NCBI GenBank assembly: GCA_029268265.1
Contig: JAJUGH010000003.1
Location: 1 to 36,033 of the forward strand
Origin: Alcaligenaceae bacterium
GTDB lineage: Bacteria; Pseudomonadota; Gammaproteobacteria; Burkholderiales; Burkholderiaceae_B
Direction of reading: 5' to 3'
Length of the DNA stretch: 36,033 nt
Numbering within the stretch: position 1 is the stretch's first letter; every line of letters begins with the position of its first letter. The position numbers and the translations under genes are program-made. This document shows positions 22,633 to 32,533 of this stretch, in pieces. Below the pieces are notes generated by a model. It was given only the letters and a program-made list of their open reading frames with translations. It was not told the DNA's origin and searched no databases.

Positions 22633-23219
22633 TCCTCTATCTACACGGGTTCCGATCCTCGCCGCAGTCTACCAAAGCCGGCCTGCTGGCCCGCGCGGTG
22701 CATGAGGCGGGCCATGGGGATGCGTGGCACTGCCCGCAACTGCCCCCCAGTCCCCGGGAGGCGTTGGAACTCGCGGACCACCTCATCCATCAGCAGGTCG
22801 CCCAAGGCCTGGACCCTCACAACGGCCTAATCGTCCTGGGCTCTTCACTCGGCGGCTACTATGCAACCTGCCTTGCCGAAACCTGGCAATGCCGCGCCAT
22901 GCTGTTCAATCCGGTCGTGTACGCCGCGCGTGATCTCGCCACGCAAGTGGGCGAGCACACCATGTGGAACTCGCCGGAACGCTTCCATTTCCTGCCGGAG
23001 TACGTCGACGAGCTCGCCGAGATGGCGGTCGGGCGGCCTTCGGATCCCAGCCGGTACTACCTGATGGCGGCAACCGGCGACGAAGTGCTGGACTGGCGCG
23101 AGATGGTGGAGTGGTACCAGGGCTGTGAACTGCGACTGCTCGAGGGCAGCGACCACGGCATCTCGGACTTCGAGCAATGGCTGCCCGAAGTGATGGACCG
23201 CATCCTGCAGCGCCAATGA
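22629..23219 (+). CDS. YqiA/YcfP family alpha/beta-fold esterase
   Basis: 'MILYLHGFRSSPQSTKA', 'GLIVLGSSLGGYYATCLAE', 'GSDHGISDFE'. GTG start overlaps the mpl stop (GTGA). Confidence 0.9.
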   Translation: MILYLHGFRSSPQSTKAGLLARAVHEAGHGDAWHCPQLPPSPREALELADHLIHQQVAQGLDPHNGLIVLGSSLGGYYATCLAETWQCRAMLFNPVVYAARDLATQVGEHTMWNSPERFHFLPEYVDELAEMAVGRPSDPSRYYLMAATGDEVLDWREMVEWYQGCELRLLEGSDHGISDFEQWLPEVMDRILQRQ

Positions 23220-25141
23220 AAACCGCCGTACCCACGGCCAAAACAGATCACATCATGTACGTTCTTTACGAAGAAAGCGGTAACTTCAAAGCCGCAAAAG
23301 TGTTTTCCCGTAGCGACTCGACCATGCAGGTAGAGTCCGAAAGCGGCAAGCGCAGCAAGATCAAAAACGCCAACGTCCTGTTCGAGTTCGATGCCCCCGA
23401 CCCGCAAACATTGCTGAAGCAGGGACAGGCACAGGCCGCCGAGATCGAAATCGACTTCCTGTGGGAATGTACGCCGCAAGAAGAGTTCGAAGCGACCACC
23501 TTTGCCGAGGAGTACTTCGGCCACCCGCCCAATGCCGTGGAAAAGGCCGCGCTGATCTTCGCCCTGAACAGTGCCCCGGCGTATTTCCATCGTCGCGGCA
23601 AGGGGTGCTATCGCCCTGCCCCGCCCGATATTCTGGCCGCCGCCCTCGCTGCGCTTGAGAAGAAGCGCCTGCAAGCCGAGCAACAGCAGCGCTGGACCGA
23701 TCAGCTCCTGGCCGGTGAGCTACCGCCAGAGATCGGCCAGATGGCCACTGCGCTCCTGACACGGCCGGACAAAAACTCGAATGAATGGAAGGCTTTCAAC
23801 GCCGCCGTCGAGCAAAAGCAGACCACCCCCGAACGGCTGTTGCTTTCCGTAGGCGCCTGGCCGCATCCGCTCGCCCTGCATCAGGCACGCTTCATGGCCA
23901 CGCACTTCCCCAAGGGAGCCGAATTCCCCGAAGTGACGCCGACGCAGGATTTCGACGATCTCCCGATCGCAGACGTCGTGGCTTACTCCATGGACGACAG
24001 CTTCACCACCGAAGTCGATGACGCGATCTCGGTGACGACTCTGGGCGACGACATGATCCGCCTGGGCATTCACATCGCGGCTCCCGGCCTTGCCATCGAG
24101 CGCGATGGAGAGCTCGACCGGCTCGCCCGCGCGCGCATGTCCACGGTCTACACCCCCGGACACAAGATCCCGATGCTCCCCGGCGAAATGATTTCGGCGT
24201 TTTCGCTGGATGCAGGAAAACTGCGTCCGGCGGTATCGCTATATGTAGACGCCAACCTGGCTACGGGTGAGATGACGAGCACCGAGACCCGGCTCGAGCG
24301 CATTCGTGTCGCCGAAAATCTGCGGCACGATCGGCTTGACGACGCCATCACCACCGAAGCGCTCAACGATCCGTCTGCCGATGTTCCGTATGCGGAATGG
24401 GTACGCCCGCTCTGGCGTTATGCCCAGCACCTCACCGCCCAACGCGATGCGGTGCGAGGGAAAGCAGAGAGCAACAATCGCGTGGAGTACAGCTTCATCC
24501 TGGAAGGGCCGCATGACGATCCGGACACGCCTGTGCGCCTGGTGCCGCGCCGTCGCGATGCGCCGCTGGACCGCATCATCGCCGAACTGATGATTCTGGC
24601 CAACAATCTTTGGGGCGGACTGCTCGCTCAACACGGCGTACCGGGGATCTACCGCTCCCAGCAGGCCGGCCGCGTACGCATGTCCACCCATCCGTTACCG
24701 CACGAGGCAATAGGGGTGCCCTATTACGCCTGGTCCACCTCACCGCTACACCGCTACGTGGACCTGGTAAACCAGTGGCAGGTAATTGCGACGGCACGAC
24801 ACGGCGTGTCGGCCCGGCTGGCGGCTCCCTTCAAGCCGAAGGACGCCGACCTGTTCGCCATCATCGGCGCTTTCGACGCCCAGTATTCCGCCTGGGGCGA
24901 TTATCAGAACGCCATGGAGCGTTACTGGTGTCTGCGCTGGCTGCAGCAACAAGACATACGCGTCACCGAGGCAACCGTCCTTCGCGACGACCTCGTTCGC
25001 CTCGACCACGCCCCGCTGGTGACCCGTGTGCCCGGCATGCCCACACTGGAACGGGGCCACAAGGTCTCGATCGAGATTATGGGTTTTGACGAGCTGGGCC
25101 TTGAAGTGGACTGCAGGCTGCGCGACACTGCCCCTGCATAA
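23216..25141 (+). CDS. RNase II/RNB-domain exoribonuclease family protein
   Basis: RNB-domain 'SMDDSFTTEVDDAISVTTLGDDMIRLGIHIA', 'TSPLHRYVDLVNQWQ'. ATGA overlap with the upstream gene. Confidence 0.9.
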   Translation: MKTAVPTAKTDHIMYVLYEESGNFKAAKVFSRSDSTMQVESESGKRSKIKNANVLFEFDAPDPQTLLKQGQAQAAEIEIDFLWECTPQEEFEATTFAEEYFGHPPNAVEKAALIFALNSAPAYFHRRGKGCYRPAPPDILAAALAALEKKRLQAEQQQRWTDQLLAGELPPEIGQMATALLTRPDKNSNEWKAFNAAVEQKQTTPERLLLSVGAWPHPLALHQARFMATHFPKGAEFPEVTPTQDFDDLPIADVVAYSMDDSFTTEVDDAISVTTLGDDMIRLGIHIAAPGLAIERDGELDRLARARMSTVYTPGHKIPMLPGEMISAFSLDAGKLRPAVSLYVDANLATGEMTSTETRLERIRVAENLRHDRLDDAITTEALNDPSADVPYAEWVRPLWRYAQHLTAQRDAVRGKAESNNRVEYSFILEGPHDDPDTPVRLVPRRRDAPLDRIIAELMILANNLWGGLLAQHGVPGIYRSQQAGRVRMSTHPLPHEAIGVPYYAWSTSPLHRYVDLVNQWQVIATARHGVSARLAAPFKPKDADLFAIIGAFDAQYSAWGDYQNAMERYWCLRWLQQQDIRVTEATVLRDDLVRLDHAPLVTRVPGMPTLERGHKVSIEIMGFDELGLEVDCRLRDTAPA

Positions 25142-25158
25142 GTCCGGGGTTCGCATCC

Positions 25159-26037
25159 ATGTCCGTACTGGCAGCACGCCTTCTGCAGATTCGGGGAAGC
25201 CGCGACGACCACTTCGGCATCGCGTTGCTGATTTCGCTGGCCGTCCATGCGGCCATGCTGGCGATACACCTCTCCTCGCCACCCCCACCGCACGCTCATG
25301 AAACCACGCTGGAAGTGACACTGCTGAACGTACGGGGCGATACGCCACCGATGGCGCCGAAGGTGATTGCGCAGCATGATTTCGATGGAGGCGGTGACGC
25401 GCAGGCAGGGGTCGCCGCCACGCCGCTTCCTCTCACCGCCAGCAACACGCCGGATGAAGTCGTGCTGGCCGCCCTGAAGAAACGCCAGGAGGAGCTGGAA
25501 GCGGAACAGCAGCGCCTATTCGCCTTGCTGCAAGCCTCCGACGCGGCGGCTATTGACGGTGAGGTTCCCGAGCCTGCAGACGGCGCCGACCCCGGCGAAG
25601 ACGAGCTGGAACAGGAAAGCGTCATTATCAACGCACGCATCGCCGCATTGAAGGAACGCATCGAACGCTACAACGCCAGGCCCCGCCAGCACTTCGTGGG
25701 GCCGTCGGCCGCTTCGGCGCCGGAAGCGCAATATGTCGAAGCATGGCGCCAGAAGATCGAACTGCTCGGTACGGAACATTATCCGGATGAAGCCCGCGGC
25801 AAGGTATATGGCAGCTTGCAGCTCACGGTCTACATACGCCGTGATGGCTCACTGCTACGGGTCGAGATCGATCGGCCTGCCATGCATCCTGTGTTGAACC
25901 AGGCGGCCCTGCGTATCGTTCAATTGGCCGCGCCATTCCCCCCGCTGCCGGCAGAGCTGGCTGCCGACACCGACATCCTGGCCATCACCCGAACCTGGCA
26001 TTTCACGCGCGACCAGCTCGAAACTCGCGTACCCTGA
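25159..26037 (+). CDS. TonB-like energy transducer protein
   Basis: N-terminal TM anchor, coiled region, C-terminal 'GKVYGSLQLTVYIRRDGSLLRVEIDRPAMHPVLNQAALRIVQLAAPFPPLP'. Confidence 0.85.
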   Translation: MSVLAARLLQIRGSRDDHFGIALLISLAVHAAMLAIHLSSPPPPHAHETTLEVTLLNVRGDTPPMAPKVIAQHDFDGGGDAQAGVAATPLPLTASNTPDEVVLAALKKRQEELEAEQQRLFALLQASDAAAIDGEVPEPADGADPGEDELEQESVIINARIAALKERIERYNARPRQHFVGPSAASAPEAQYVEAWRQKIELLGTEHYPDEARGKVYGSLQLTVYIRRDGSLLRVEIDRPAMHPVLNQAALRIVQLAAPFPPLPAELAADTDILAITRTWHFTRDQLETRVP

Positions 26038-26041
26038 GCCC

Positions 26042-26893
26042 ATGACCTTGAACACGCCCCAACGGTATGCCGTCATCGGCAACCCGATCGAACACAGCCG
26101 CTCGCCGGCCATCCACGCCGCCTTTGCCAGACAGTGCGGCATCGAGCTGCAGTACGATCGTCTGCTTGCGCCGTTGGACGGCTTCGCCGACACGGTCGAA
26201 ACCTTCTTCGCAAATGGCGGCCGGGGGCTGAACGTGACTGTGCCCTTCAAGGAGCAGGCATTCCAGCTGGCGCGTGACCACCTCAGCGATCGCGCGCGTA
26301 TTGCCGGCGCGGTCAACACGTTGTGGCACGAAGACGGCAAGGTTCATGGCTGCAACACGGACGGTGTGGGACTGCTCAACGATTTGCGCCGGCTCGGACA
26401 CGACCCGGCGGGCCGGCGCGTGTTGCTGGTGGGCGCGGGCGGGGCCGCCCGGGGCGTCGTGCTGCCACTGCTGGCCGCCGGCTGCGTGGAGCTGCGTGTC
26501 GTGAATCGCAGCAGTGAGCGGGCCGTACGCCTTCATCACGACGTGGTCGAACAGCTGCCGCAGCACGGCCGCCACCTGTCATCGGGCTCTCTGGACGAGG
26601 CGGGGTCCGACTGGGACATCGTCATCAACGCCACCTCCAGCAGCCTGGTCGGCGACGCGCCCGCCTTACCGGGTGAAATCTATGCGACTGGCGCGCTCGC
26701 TTACGACATGGTTTATGGCACTGAGCCGACGCCGTTCATGCTGAAAGCACGCGCACAGGGCGCAGCCGCTTGCGCAGACGGCCTGGGCATGCTCGTGGGC
26801 CAGGCGGCAGCGAGCTTTGAAATATGGCATGGCGTGCTGCCCGATGCCGTACCGGTGCTGGCCCAGCTGCGGGCCGACCTGGAAGCCGGCTGA
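26042..26893 (+). CDS. aroE: Shikimate dehydrogenase
   Basis: 'YAVIGNPIEHSRSPAIHAAFARQ', 'LNVTVPFKEQAF', 'GCNTDGVGLLNDL', 'LLVGAGGAARGV'. Confidence 0.97.
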   Translation: MTLNTPQRYAVIGNPIEHSRSPAIHAAFARQCGIELQYDRLLAPLDGFADTVETFFANGGRGLNVTVPFKEQAFQLARDHLSDRARIAGAVNTLWHEDGKVHGCNTDGVGLLNDLRRLGHDPAGRRVLLVGAGGAARGVVLPLLAAGCVELRVVNRSSERAVRLHHDVVEQLPQHGRHLSSGSLDEAGSDWDIVINATSSSLVGDAPALPGEIYATGALAYDMVYGTEPTPFMLKARAQGAAACADGLGMLVGQAAASFEIWHGVLPDAVPVLAQLRADLEAG

Positions 26894-26905
26894 GGCGCGG
26901 TCGGC

Positions 26906-27610
26906 ATGGCAGTATTGCGCCTACTGAAGACGTTGTTGCTGGTTGCCGCCGGCCTGGTGCTGATTTACCAGGTAGGCCTGCTGATCATGGTGATCTGGTA
27001 CGGCGTGTACAACCCCTCTAGCACCGCCGTCATGCAGCAGACGCTGCGCGAGCTGCGCCGCGAGGACCCCGGGGCCGCACTCAGGCATCAATGGGTGCCG
27101 TACGAAGAGATCAGCACGCACCTGAAGCGAGCAGTGGTCGCCTCGGAAGACTCGAACTTCATCAACCATTCCGGTGTGGAATGGGAAGACATCATGCGGG
27201 CCTGGGAATACAACCGCAAGCAGGCCGCCAGCGGAAGCAACGCCATGCGGGGCGGCTCGACCATCACCCAACAGCTGGCGAAGAACCTCTTTCTGTCCAA
27301 TTCACGCAGCTACCTGCGCAAGGGCCAGGAGTTGATCATCACCTACATGATCGAACTCACCATGGACAAGAAGCGGATTCTGGAGCTTTACCTGAATTTT
27401 GCCCAGTGGGGTGTCGACGTCTTCGGTATCCAGGCCGCGGCGATGCACTACTACAAGCGCGATGCGGCCTCGCTGGGCCCAAGCCAATCCGCAAGGCTGG
27501 CGACCATGCTGCCGCGTCCGGCGTTCTACGACAAGAATCGGGATACCCGCTACCTGCGTTCGCGCAGCGCCACCATCCAGCAGCGCATGCGGCTCGTGCA
27601 GGTGCCCTGA
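26906..27610 (+). CDS. mtgA: Monofunctional biosynthetic peptidoglycan transglycosylase
   Basis: 'AVVASEDSNFINHSGVEWEDI', 'MRGGSTITQQLAKNLFLSNSRSYLRKGQE'. Confidence 0.96.
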   Translation: MAVLRLLKTLLLVAAGLVLIYQVGLLIMVIWYGVYNPSSTAVMQQTLRELRREDPGAALRHQWVPYEEISTHLKRAVVASEDSNFINHSGVEWEDIMRAWEYNRKQAASGSNAMRGGSTITQQLAKNLFLSNSRSYLRKGQELIITYMIELTMDKKRILELYLNFAQWGVDVFGIQAAAMHYYKRDAASLGPSQSARLATMLPRPAFYDKNRDTRYLRSRSATIQQRMRLVQVP

Positions 27611-27689
27611 ACCATCCGGCCGGCGGGCGACCACCGGGCAACGATGTTAATCTTGCGTATTCTGGACCTCCCGCTTCATTCCGAACCCC

Positions 27690-28868
27690 ATGCGCACGAC
27701 CCGACGCTACCTGGCACAAGAGATCTATCGATCCAGTTCCGTCGTGCTCATCGCCCTCCTGGGCCTCTTCACCCTGTTCGCCCTGATCGAGGAACTCGAC
27801 AAGGTCGGCACCCGGTTCACGCTGCTGAATCTGTTCTACATGCAGGCGCTCGCCGTACCGGCGTATCTGTACGACCTTCTTCCCATCGGGGTGCTTATTG
27901 GTGCGGTGCTGGCATTGGCCGGCCTGGCCCAGCGCAACGAACTCGTGATACTGCGGGTTTCGGGGGTCAGCGGCTTCAAGCTACTGGCGACGCTGTGGCT
28001 GGTCACCATTCCCTGGGTGATCGGCGCCTTCGTTTTGTCGGAAGTCGTCACGCCCGCTGCCGAGCTGAAAGCCAGCGAAGTGAGCCTGCAGCTGCTCGGG
28101 CGAGCCGAAGGAGGCCGCATGAGCAGTGGCTACTGGTTCAAGGAAGCCGATGCAGACGGTGGCACGCGCATCATCAATATTTCCGGACTGGGCGCCGATG
28201 GCTCAGTCAGTGGCGTCATTTTGTATGAATTCCGCGCCGGCCAGGAATTGGCGTCGATGTCCCAGGCCGCCAGAGGGCAATTCACCGGCGATTCGTTGCG
28301 TCTGCACGATGTCACGCAGACCATCGTCGATGAAAAATCGGTTGCCGCACTTGCCGATGCCCGGCCGCCTTCCGAGCCGGTGACCCGGATCGAGAAGCAC
28401 GCTGAGCGGGTTCTGCCCACCACCCTCACGCCGGACCGACTCATTGCACGCGTGCTCACGCCCGAGCGCATGTCGATCCTGGATCTCACGGATTACATCG
28501 GCTACCTGTCCGAAAACAATCTACAGACCGACAGGCAGGTGGTGGCGCTGTGGCGCAAGGTTGCCTACCCCTTCACACTCTTCGTCATGATGACGATCGC
28601 GGCTCCTATCGCCTTCATGCAGACACGCCGAGGCGGCGTGGGCACAAAGGTCTTTATCGGCATCCTTCTGGGTGTGGGCTTCTTCATGATCAACCAGCTA
28701 GCGCTCAACGTGGGAATGCTGAGCCAGTGGGCGCCCTGGGTGACCGCCCTGGTTCCGAACGTCGGCGCGTTGACGCTTGCGTTCGGTATTCTTGTGCTGA
28801 TGGAGAACCAGCACGGCGTGCGCCGCTTCCTGCAGGCGCGATGGCCATGGAGCGGGAAGACGGCATGA
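27690..28868 (+). CDS. lptG: LPS export ABC transporter permease LptG
   Basis: YjgP/YjgQ-type topology; '[39 protein letters not shown]', C-terminal TM cluster '[27 protein letters not shown]'. Confidence 0.92.
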   Translation: MRTTRRYLAQEIYRSSSVVLIALLGLFTLFALIEELDKVGTRFTLLNLFYMQALAVPAYLYDLLPIGVLIGAVLALAGLAQRNELVILRVSGVSGFKLLATLWLVTIPWVIGAFVLSEVVTPAAELKASEVSLQLLGRAEGGRMSSGYWFKEADADGGTRIINISGLGADGSVSGVILYEFRAGQELASMSQAARGQFTGDSLRLHDVTQTIVDEKSVAALADARPPSEPVTRIEKHAERVLPTTLTPDRLIARVLTPERMSILDLTDYIGYLSENNLQTDRQVVALWRKVAYPFTLFVMMTIAAPIAFMQTRRGGVGTKVFIGILLGVGFFMINQLALNVGMLSQWAPWVTALVPNVGALTLAFGILVLMENQHGVRRFLQARWPWSGKTA

Positions 28869-29704
28869 TGGATCAAGGCCCGATCTGGATGATCGGAGAC
28901 CTGCAAGGTTGCAACGACGCGCTGCAGCGCCTTCTGGACCATCCGGAAGTCGCTGCAGACCCCCGGGCACGTTTCTGGTTCGCCGGCGACCTGATCAACC
29001 GCGGCCCCGACTCGCTGCGGACATTACGTAGCGTCATGTCGCTGGGCGAGCGCGCGACCTGCGTGCTCGGCAATCACGATTTTCACCTCCTTGCGGTGGC
29101 TGCCGGCGTGAAGCGGCCGGGCAAATCCGACACGTTCCAGGACATACTGGCCGCCCCGGACGCCGACGGCATCATCGACTGGCTTCGGCATCGGCCGCTC
29201 ATGCACCGTGCTCACGGGCATATCCTGGTGCATGCCGGGATTCTCGCGCCATGGTCCGCCGAGGAAGCCATGGCGCTGGCGCGCGAGGTCGAAACGGCGC
29301 TACGCGGCCCGCGATGGAAGACGGCGCTGGAGAAAATCTACGGCAACGAGCCGGATTACTGGCACCCCGGGCTGGACAACGGCAAGCGCCTGCGCGTGAT
29401 CGTGAATGCGATGACCCGCATGCGCATGTGCACCCGTGATGGCCGGATGGACTTTTCGCACAAGGATGCACCTGCGGTCCATGGCGATCTCGTTCCGTGG
29501 TTTGACATACCGGGCCGTGCAATCGAGAACGAGACAATCGTCTTCGGACATTGGTCCACCTTGGGACTGATGATCCGGCCAGACGCCATCTGTCTGGATA
29601 CCGGTTGCGTATGGGGCCGTCAGCTCACGGCCCTGCGCCTGCACGATCACAAGCTGGTGCAGGTCAGCTGCCCGCAGTTCAAGGCTCCGGCCGCTGCGCA
29701 TTGA
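28865..29704 (+). CDS. apaH: Symmetrical bis(5'-nucleosyl)-tetraphosphatase
   Basis: '[16 protein letters not shown]', '[17 protein letters not shown]', '[13 protein letters not shown]', 'FGHWSTLG'; overlaps lptG stop at ATGA. Confidence 0.97.
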   Translation: MMDQGPIWMIGDLQGCNDALQRLLDHPEVAADPRARFWFAGDLINRGPDSLRTLRSVMSLGERATCVLGNHDFHLLAVAAGVKRPGKSDTFQDILAAPDADGIIDWLRHRPLMHRAHGHILVHAGILAPWSAEEAMALAREVETALRGPRWKTALEKIYGNEPDYWHPGLDNGKRLRVIVNAMTRMRMCTRDGRMDFSHKDAPAVHGDLVPWFDIPGRAIENETIVFGHWSTLGLMIRPDAICLDTGCVWGRQLTALRLHDHKLVQVSCPQFKAPAAAH

Positions 29705-30443
29705 CGCGCACGATTTTCCTGATGGCTTCTTCCGATTTCGCCGCTACACCCACCCTTCCCAGCGTGGCGCACTCCTCGGCTGTAATGACCGGGCAGAAAA
29801 CCATTTCGACCTCCGTGCCGGTCGTGGTCAGCAGGTTCCACAAATTATGTACGAGCGTCTGTTCGCCGACGAAGGCGTAGCGGCTGGTACGCCGGCCGCG
29901 ATGTAGAAACATCAGGGCCACGGGTTGAACGTCCACCCCCGCCCTAACGGCAGGCTCGAACAGGCTGGTATGGAACGGGGCCACGTCCATACCTTCGGAT
30001 GTCGTGCCCTCCGGAAACAGGCCGACGGCCTCTCCGCGCGCAAAGCGCTCATTCATCTGATGCCCGACCGCGCGCACCGCATGCCGACGGCCGCGTTCGA
30101 TGAACAGCGTACCGGCTCCCGCGACCAGCCAGCCGACGAGCGGCCACTTGCGTATATCACTCTTGGCGATGAAAGAGGTGGCTCGCACACTGTCGAGCAC
30201 GAAAATGTCCACCCATGAAACATGGTTGGCGACCCAGAGGACGGCGGTGTCCAGCACGGGTTCACCGCGGCAGCGCAGGCGCACGCCGCAGCAAGCCATC
30301 AGTACACGCGACCAATGCTTGATCGCCCGCTGGCGCGCCTGCAGCCTGAGCATGGGGAACACCACCATAACGGTGAACAGGCCCCCAAGGCCCCATGCCA
30401 GGACGATCACCAGCCGGAAAGGAAAGAGAAGGAATCCCGCCAC
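29679..30443 (-). CDS. 1-acyl-sn-glycerol-3-phosphate acyltransferase family (PlsC)
   Basis: '[14 protein letters not shown]' (HX4D) and '[10 protein letters not shown]' motifs; GTG start. Confidence 0.93.
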   Translation of the reverse strand: MAGFLLFPFRLVIVLAWGLGGLFTVMVVFPMLRLQARQRAIKHWSRVLMACCGVRLRCRGEPVLDTAVLWVANHVSWVDIFVLDSVRATSFIAKSDIRKWPLVGWLVAGAGTLFIERGRRHAVRAVGHQMNERFARGEAVGLFPEGTTSEGMDVAPFHTSLFEPAVRAGVDVQPVALMFLHRGRRTSRYAFVGEQTLVHNLWNLLTTTGTEVEMVFCPVITAEECATLGRVGVAAKSEEAIRKIVRVNAQRPEP

Positions 30444-30444
30444 G

Positions 30445-30858
30445 TCAGCTGTGCCCGGCGCCTTCTGCCTGCTTCGCGTCGAGGTAACGCTGAAGGATCA
30501 GCGCGGCGGCCACCGCATCATCGTCATCATTGTTGCCGAGCAGCTCCTGCGCCTCGACGCTGGTACCGCGCTCGTCCACCAATTCCACCGCCAGCCCAAA
30601 ACGCCCATGCAGCTGATTCGCGAAGCGTTTGCATCGCAGGGTGGCGTATTGCTCGCCGCCTTCTGTGGTGAGCGGCAGGCCCACGACGAGACGGTCGGGC
30701 TCCCATGCCTGCAACACCTCGGCGATTTCCCGAAAGCGCTGCTCTCGGGTGATCGGGCGCAGGATCTTGAGCGGCCGGGCGCGGCCAGTAAGGGTATTGC
30801 CAATGGCCACGCCGATCTTCTTCAAGCCGTAGTCGAACGCCACCACGGTTTCAGGCAT
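30445..30858 (-). CDS. ruvX: Holliday junction resolvase-like RuvX/YqgF
   Basis: 'VVAFDYGLKKIGVAIGNTLTGRARPL', 'DRLVVGLPL', 'VELVDERGTSVEA'. Confidence 0.95.
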   Translation of the reverse strand: MPETVVAFDYGLKKIGVAIGNTLTGRARPLKILRPITREQRFREIAEVLQAWEPDRLVVGLPLTTEGGEQYATLRCKRFANQLHGRFGLAVELVDERGTSVEAQELLGNNDDDDAVAAALILQRYLDAKQAEGAGHS

Positions 30859-31438
30859 GGCCGGCGTCACCTGAGAGCATGACGGAACTTTCGATGCCCA
30901 ATTGCGCCAGCGCGGCGTCGTATCGCTGTTCCGGCGGCATGTCGAAGATGATCTGGTTGGTCGCTGCCACGTTAAGCCATGCATTCTGGGACATTTCTTC
31001 TTCGAGCTGCCCCGCACCCCACCCGGCATAGCCGAGCGTAATCAGCATTTGATCAGGCCCCTTGCCCACCGCGACATCCTGCAATACGTCCCGCGAGGTG
31101 GTCAGTGCGATATCGCCCAGCTGAATGCTGGATCCATAACCTTTTGGCGGCATGTGCAGCACGAAGCCGCGGTCGGTCTGGACCGGGCCGCCGAAGAAAA
31201 CCGGTGCCTCCTGCTGGGCGCCGATTTCCAGCGACAGCGGAAGCTCGAGACGTTTGAGGAGGTCGCCCACCGTGAGATCGGTGGGTCGGTTGATCACCAG
31301 CCCGAGCGCGCCCTGGTCGGTGTGTTCGCAGATGTAAATCACTGTATTGGCCAGGCTGCCCATCACCTTGCCAGGCATGGCAAGCAGCAACTGCTTCGAC
31401 AAGTCGACGATGGGTTCGGTTTGCTTGGTGTCATTCAT
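30851..31438 (-). CDS. YqgE/AlgH family protein
   Basis: 'LLLAMPGKVMGSLANTVIYICEHTDQGALGLVINRPTDLTVGDLL', 'FFGGPVQTDRGFVLH'. Confidence 0.95.
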   Translation of the reverse strand: MNDTKQTEPIVDLSKQLLLAMPGKVMGSLANTVIYICEHTDQGALGLVINRPTDLTVGDLLKRLELPLSLEIGAQQEAPVFFGGPVQTDRGFVLHMPPKGYGSSIQLGDIALTTSRDVLQDVAVGKGPDQMLITLGYAGWGAGQLEEEMSQNAWLNVAATNQIIFDMPPEQRYDAALAQLGIESSVMLSGDAGHA

Positions 31439-31478
31439 GGCTCACCCCCTGGGCTGTGTACAGCGACATCAGCACGAA

Positions 31479-31643
31479 TCAGACCTCGATGAGTTCAAAG
31501 TCTTCCTTGCGCGCGCCGCATTCCGGGCATACCCAGTTGGGCGGGACGTCTTCCCACCGGGTGCCGGGGGCGATGCCTTCCTCCGGCAGTCCGGCTTCCT
31601 CATCATATATCCATCCACAAATCAAACACATCCAGGTTCGCAT
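31479..31643 (-). CDS. Rubredoxin
   Basis: Own translation (54 aa, below the ORF-track cutoff): MRTWMCLICGWIYDEEAGLPEEGIAPGTRWEDVPPNWVCPECGARKEDFELIEV, two CxxC motifs. Confidence 0.95.
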   Translation of the reverse strand: MRTWMCLICGWIYDEEAGLPEEGIAPGTRWEDVPPNWVCPECGARKEDFELIEV

Positions 31644-31735
31644 GATTCCGTTGCTCGCTTAAGAGTGAAGCCGTGCGCTGCCGGCATGGCTTCCTATAGA
31701 ATTGGGGCCAATCTTACTAGACCCAAGGGTTCATC

Positions 31736-32533
31736 GTGTCTGCAGCGTTCGTGCCCACCGTAATGATCTTCGGGCCATTCGACCCCAGTGGTTCAACCAG
31801 TCTGCCCGCGGACGCCATCACCTGCGCCGGCCTCGGCTGCCATCCGCTCGCGGTTCTGACCGGCAATCTCGTACAGGATACCGCCGGTACCGAGACCATC
31901 GAGGCAATAACCCCTGAGCTGATGGATGATCAGGCACGCTGTCTTCTTGAAGACATGCCGGTGCATGCCATCAAGACCGGTCCGCTTTATACAACGGAAT
32001 CGGTGAGCGTACTCGCCCAGATTGCGGCCGACTACAGCCAAATTCCGCTGGTGGTCAACCTCCAGCGCGTAGCTGACCTCTCTCTCGAAGAGGAACTGGA
32101 CTCGGAAGATACCGAGGCGGCGCTGCTTGAACTGGTATTGCCACAGACCGATCTGGTGGTGACTGATCGGGCGCTGCTGCAGCAGTGGCAATCCCATGGC
32201 CTCCTTCCAGGCGAAACGCTTGAAGACGCCATGGAGGCATTGCTCGGATATGGTGCGAGCGCGCTGTTGATCTCCGGTGTCTCCGGCATCGGGCCAAAGC
32301 GCAGTTTCCTGCTTCGCGATGAGCTGGGACAGACGGCGAACTGGGCAGACGCTTCAGACGCAGCCGTACTGGGCTCGGACAGCCTGCTTGCCACGGCCAT
32401 TGCCTCAGAGCTGGCGCGGGGCGGCGAGATCCCACCGGCAGTCGCTCATGGCATCGATGTGGTGAACCGCATGGCGGCCCGTACCTTCCAGCCGGGAATG
32501 GGCGCCCGCATCTTCAATCGGAGTCGCATGTGA
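31736..32533 (+). CDS. ThiD-like (HMP/HMP-P kinase family) protein with degenerate catalytic motifs
   Basis: 'FGPFDPSGSTSLPADAITCAGLGCHPLAVLTGNLVQDT' aligns with the ThiD N-terminus; GTG start; translationally coupled to thiE. Confidence 0.75.
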   Translation: MSAAFVPTVMIFGPFDPSGSTSLPADAITCAGLGCHPLAVLTGNLVQDTAGTETIEAITPELMDDQARCLLEDMPVHAIKTGPLYTTESVSVLAQIAADYSQIPLVVNLQRVADLSLEEELDSEDTEAALLELVLPQTDLVVTDRALLQQWQSHGLLPGETLEDAMEALLGYGASALLISGVSGIGPKRSFLLRDELGQTANWADASDAAVLGSDSLLATAIASELARGGEIPPAVAHGIDVVNRMAARTFQPGMGARIFNRSRM

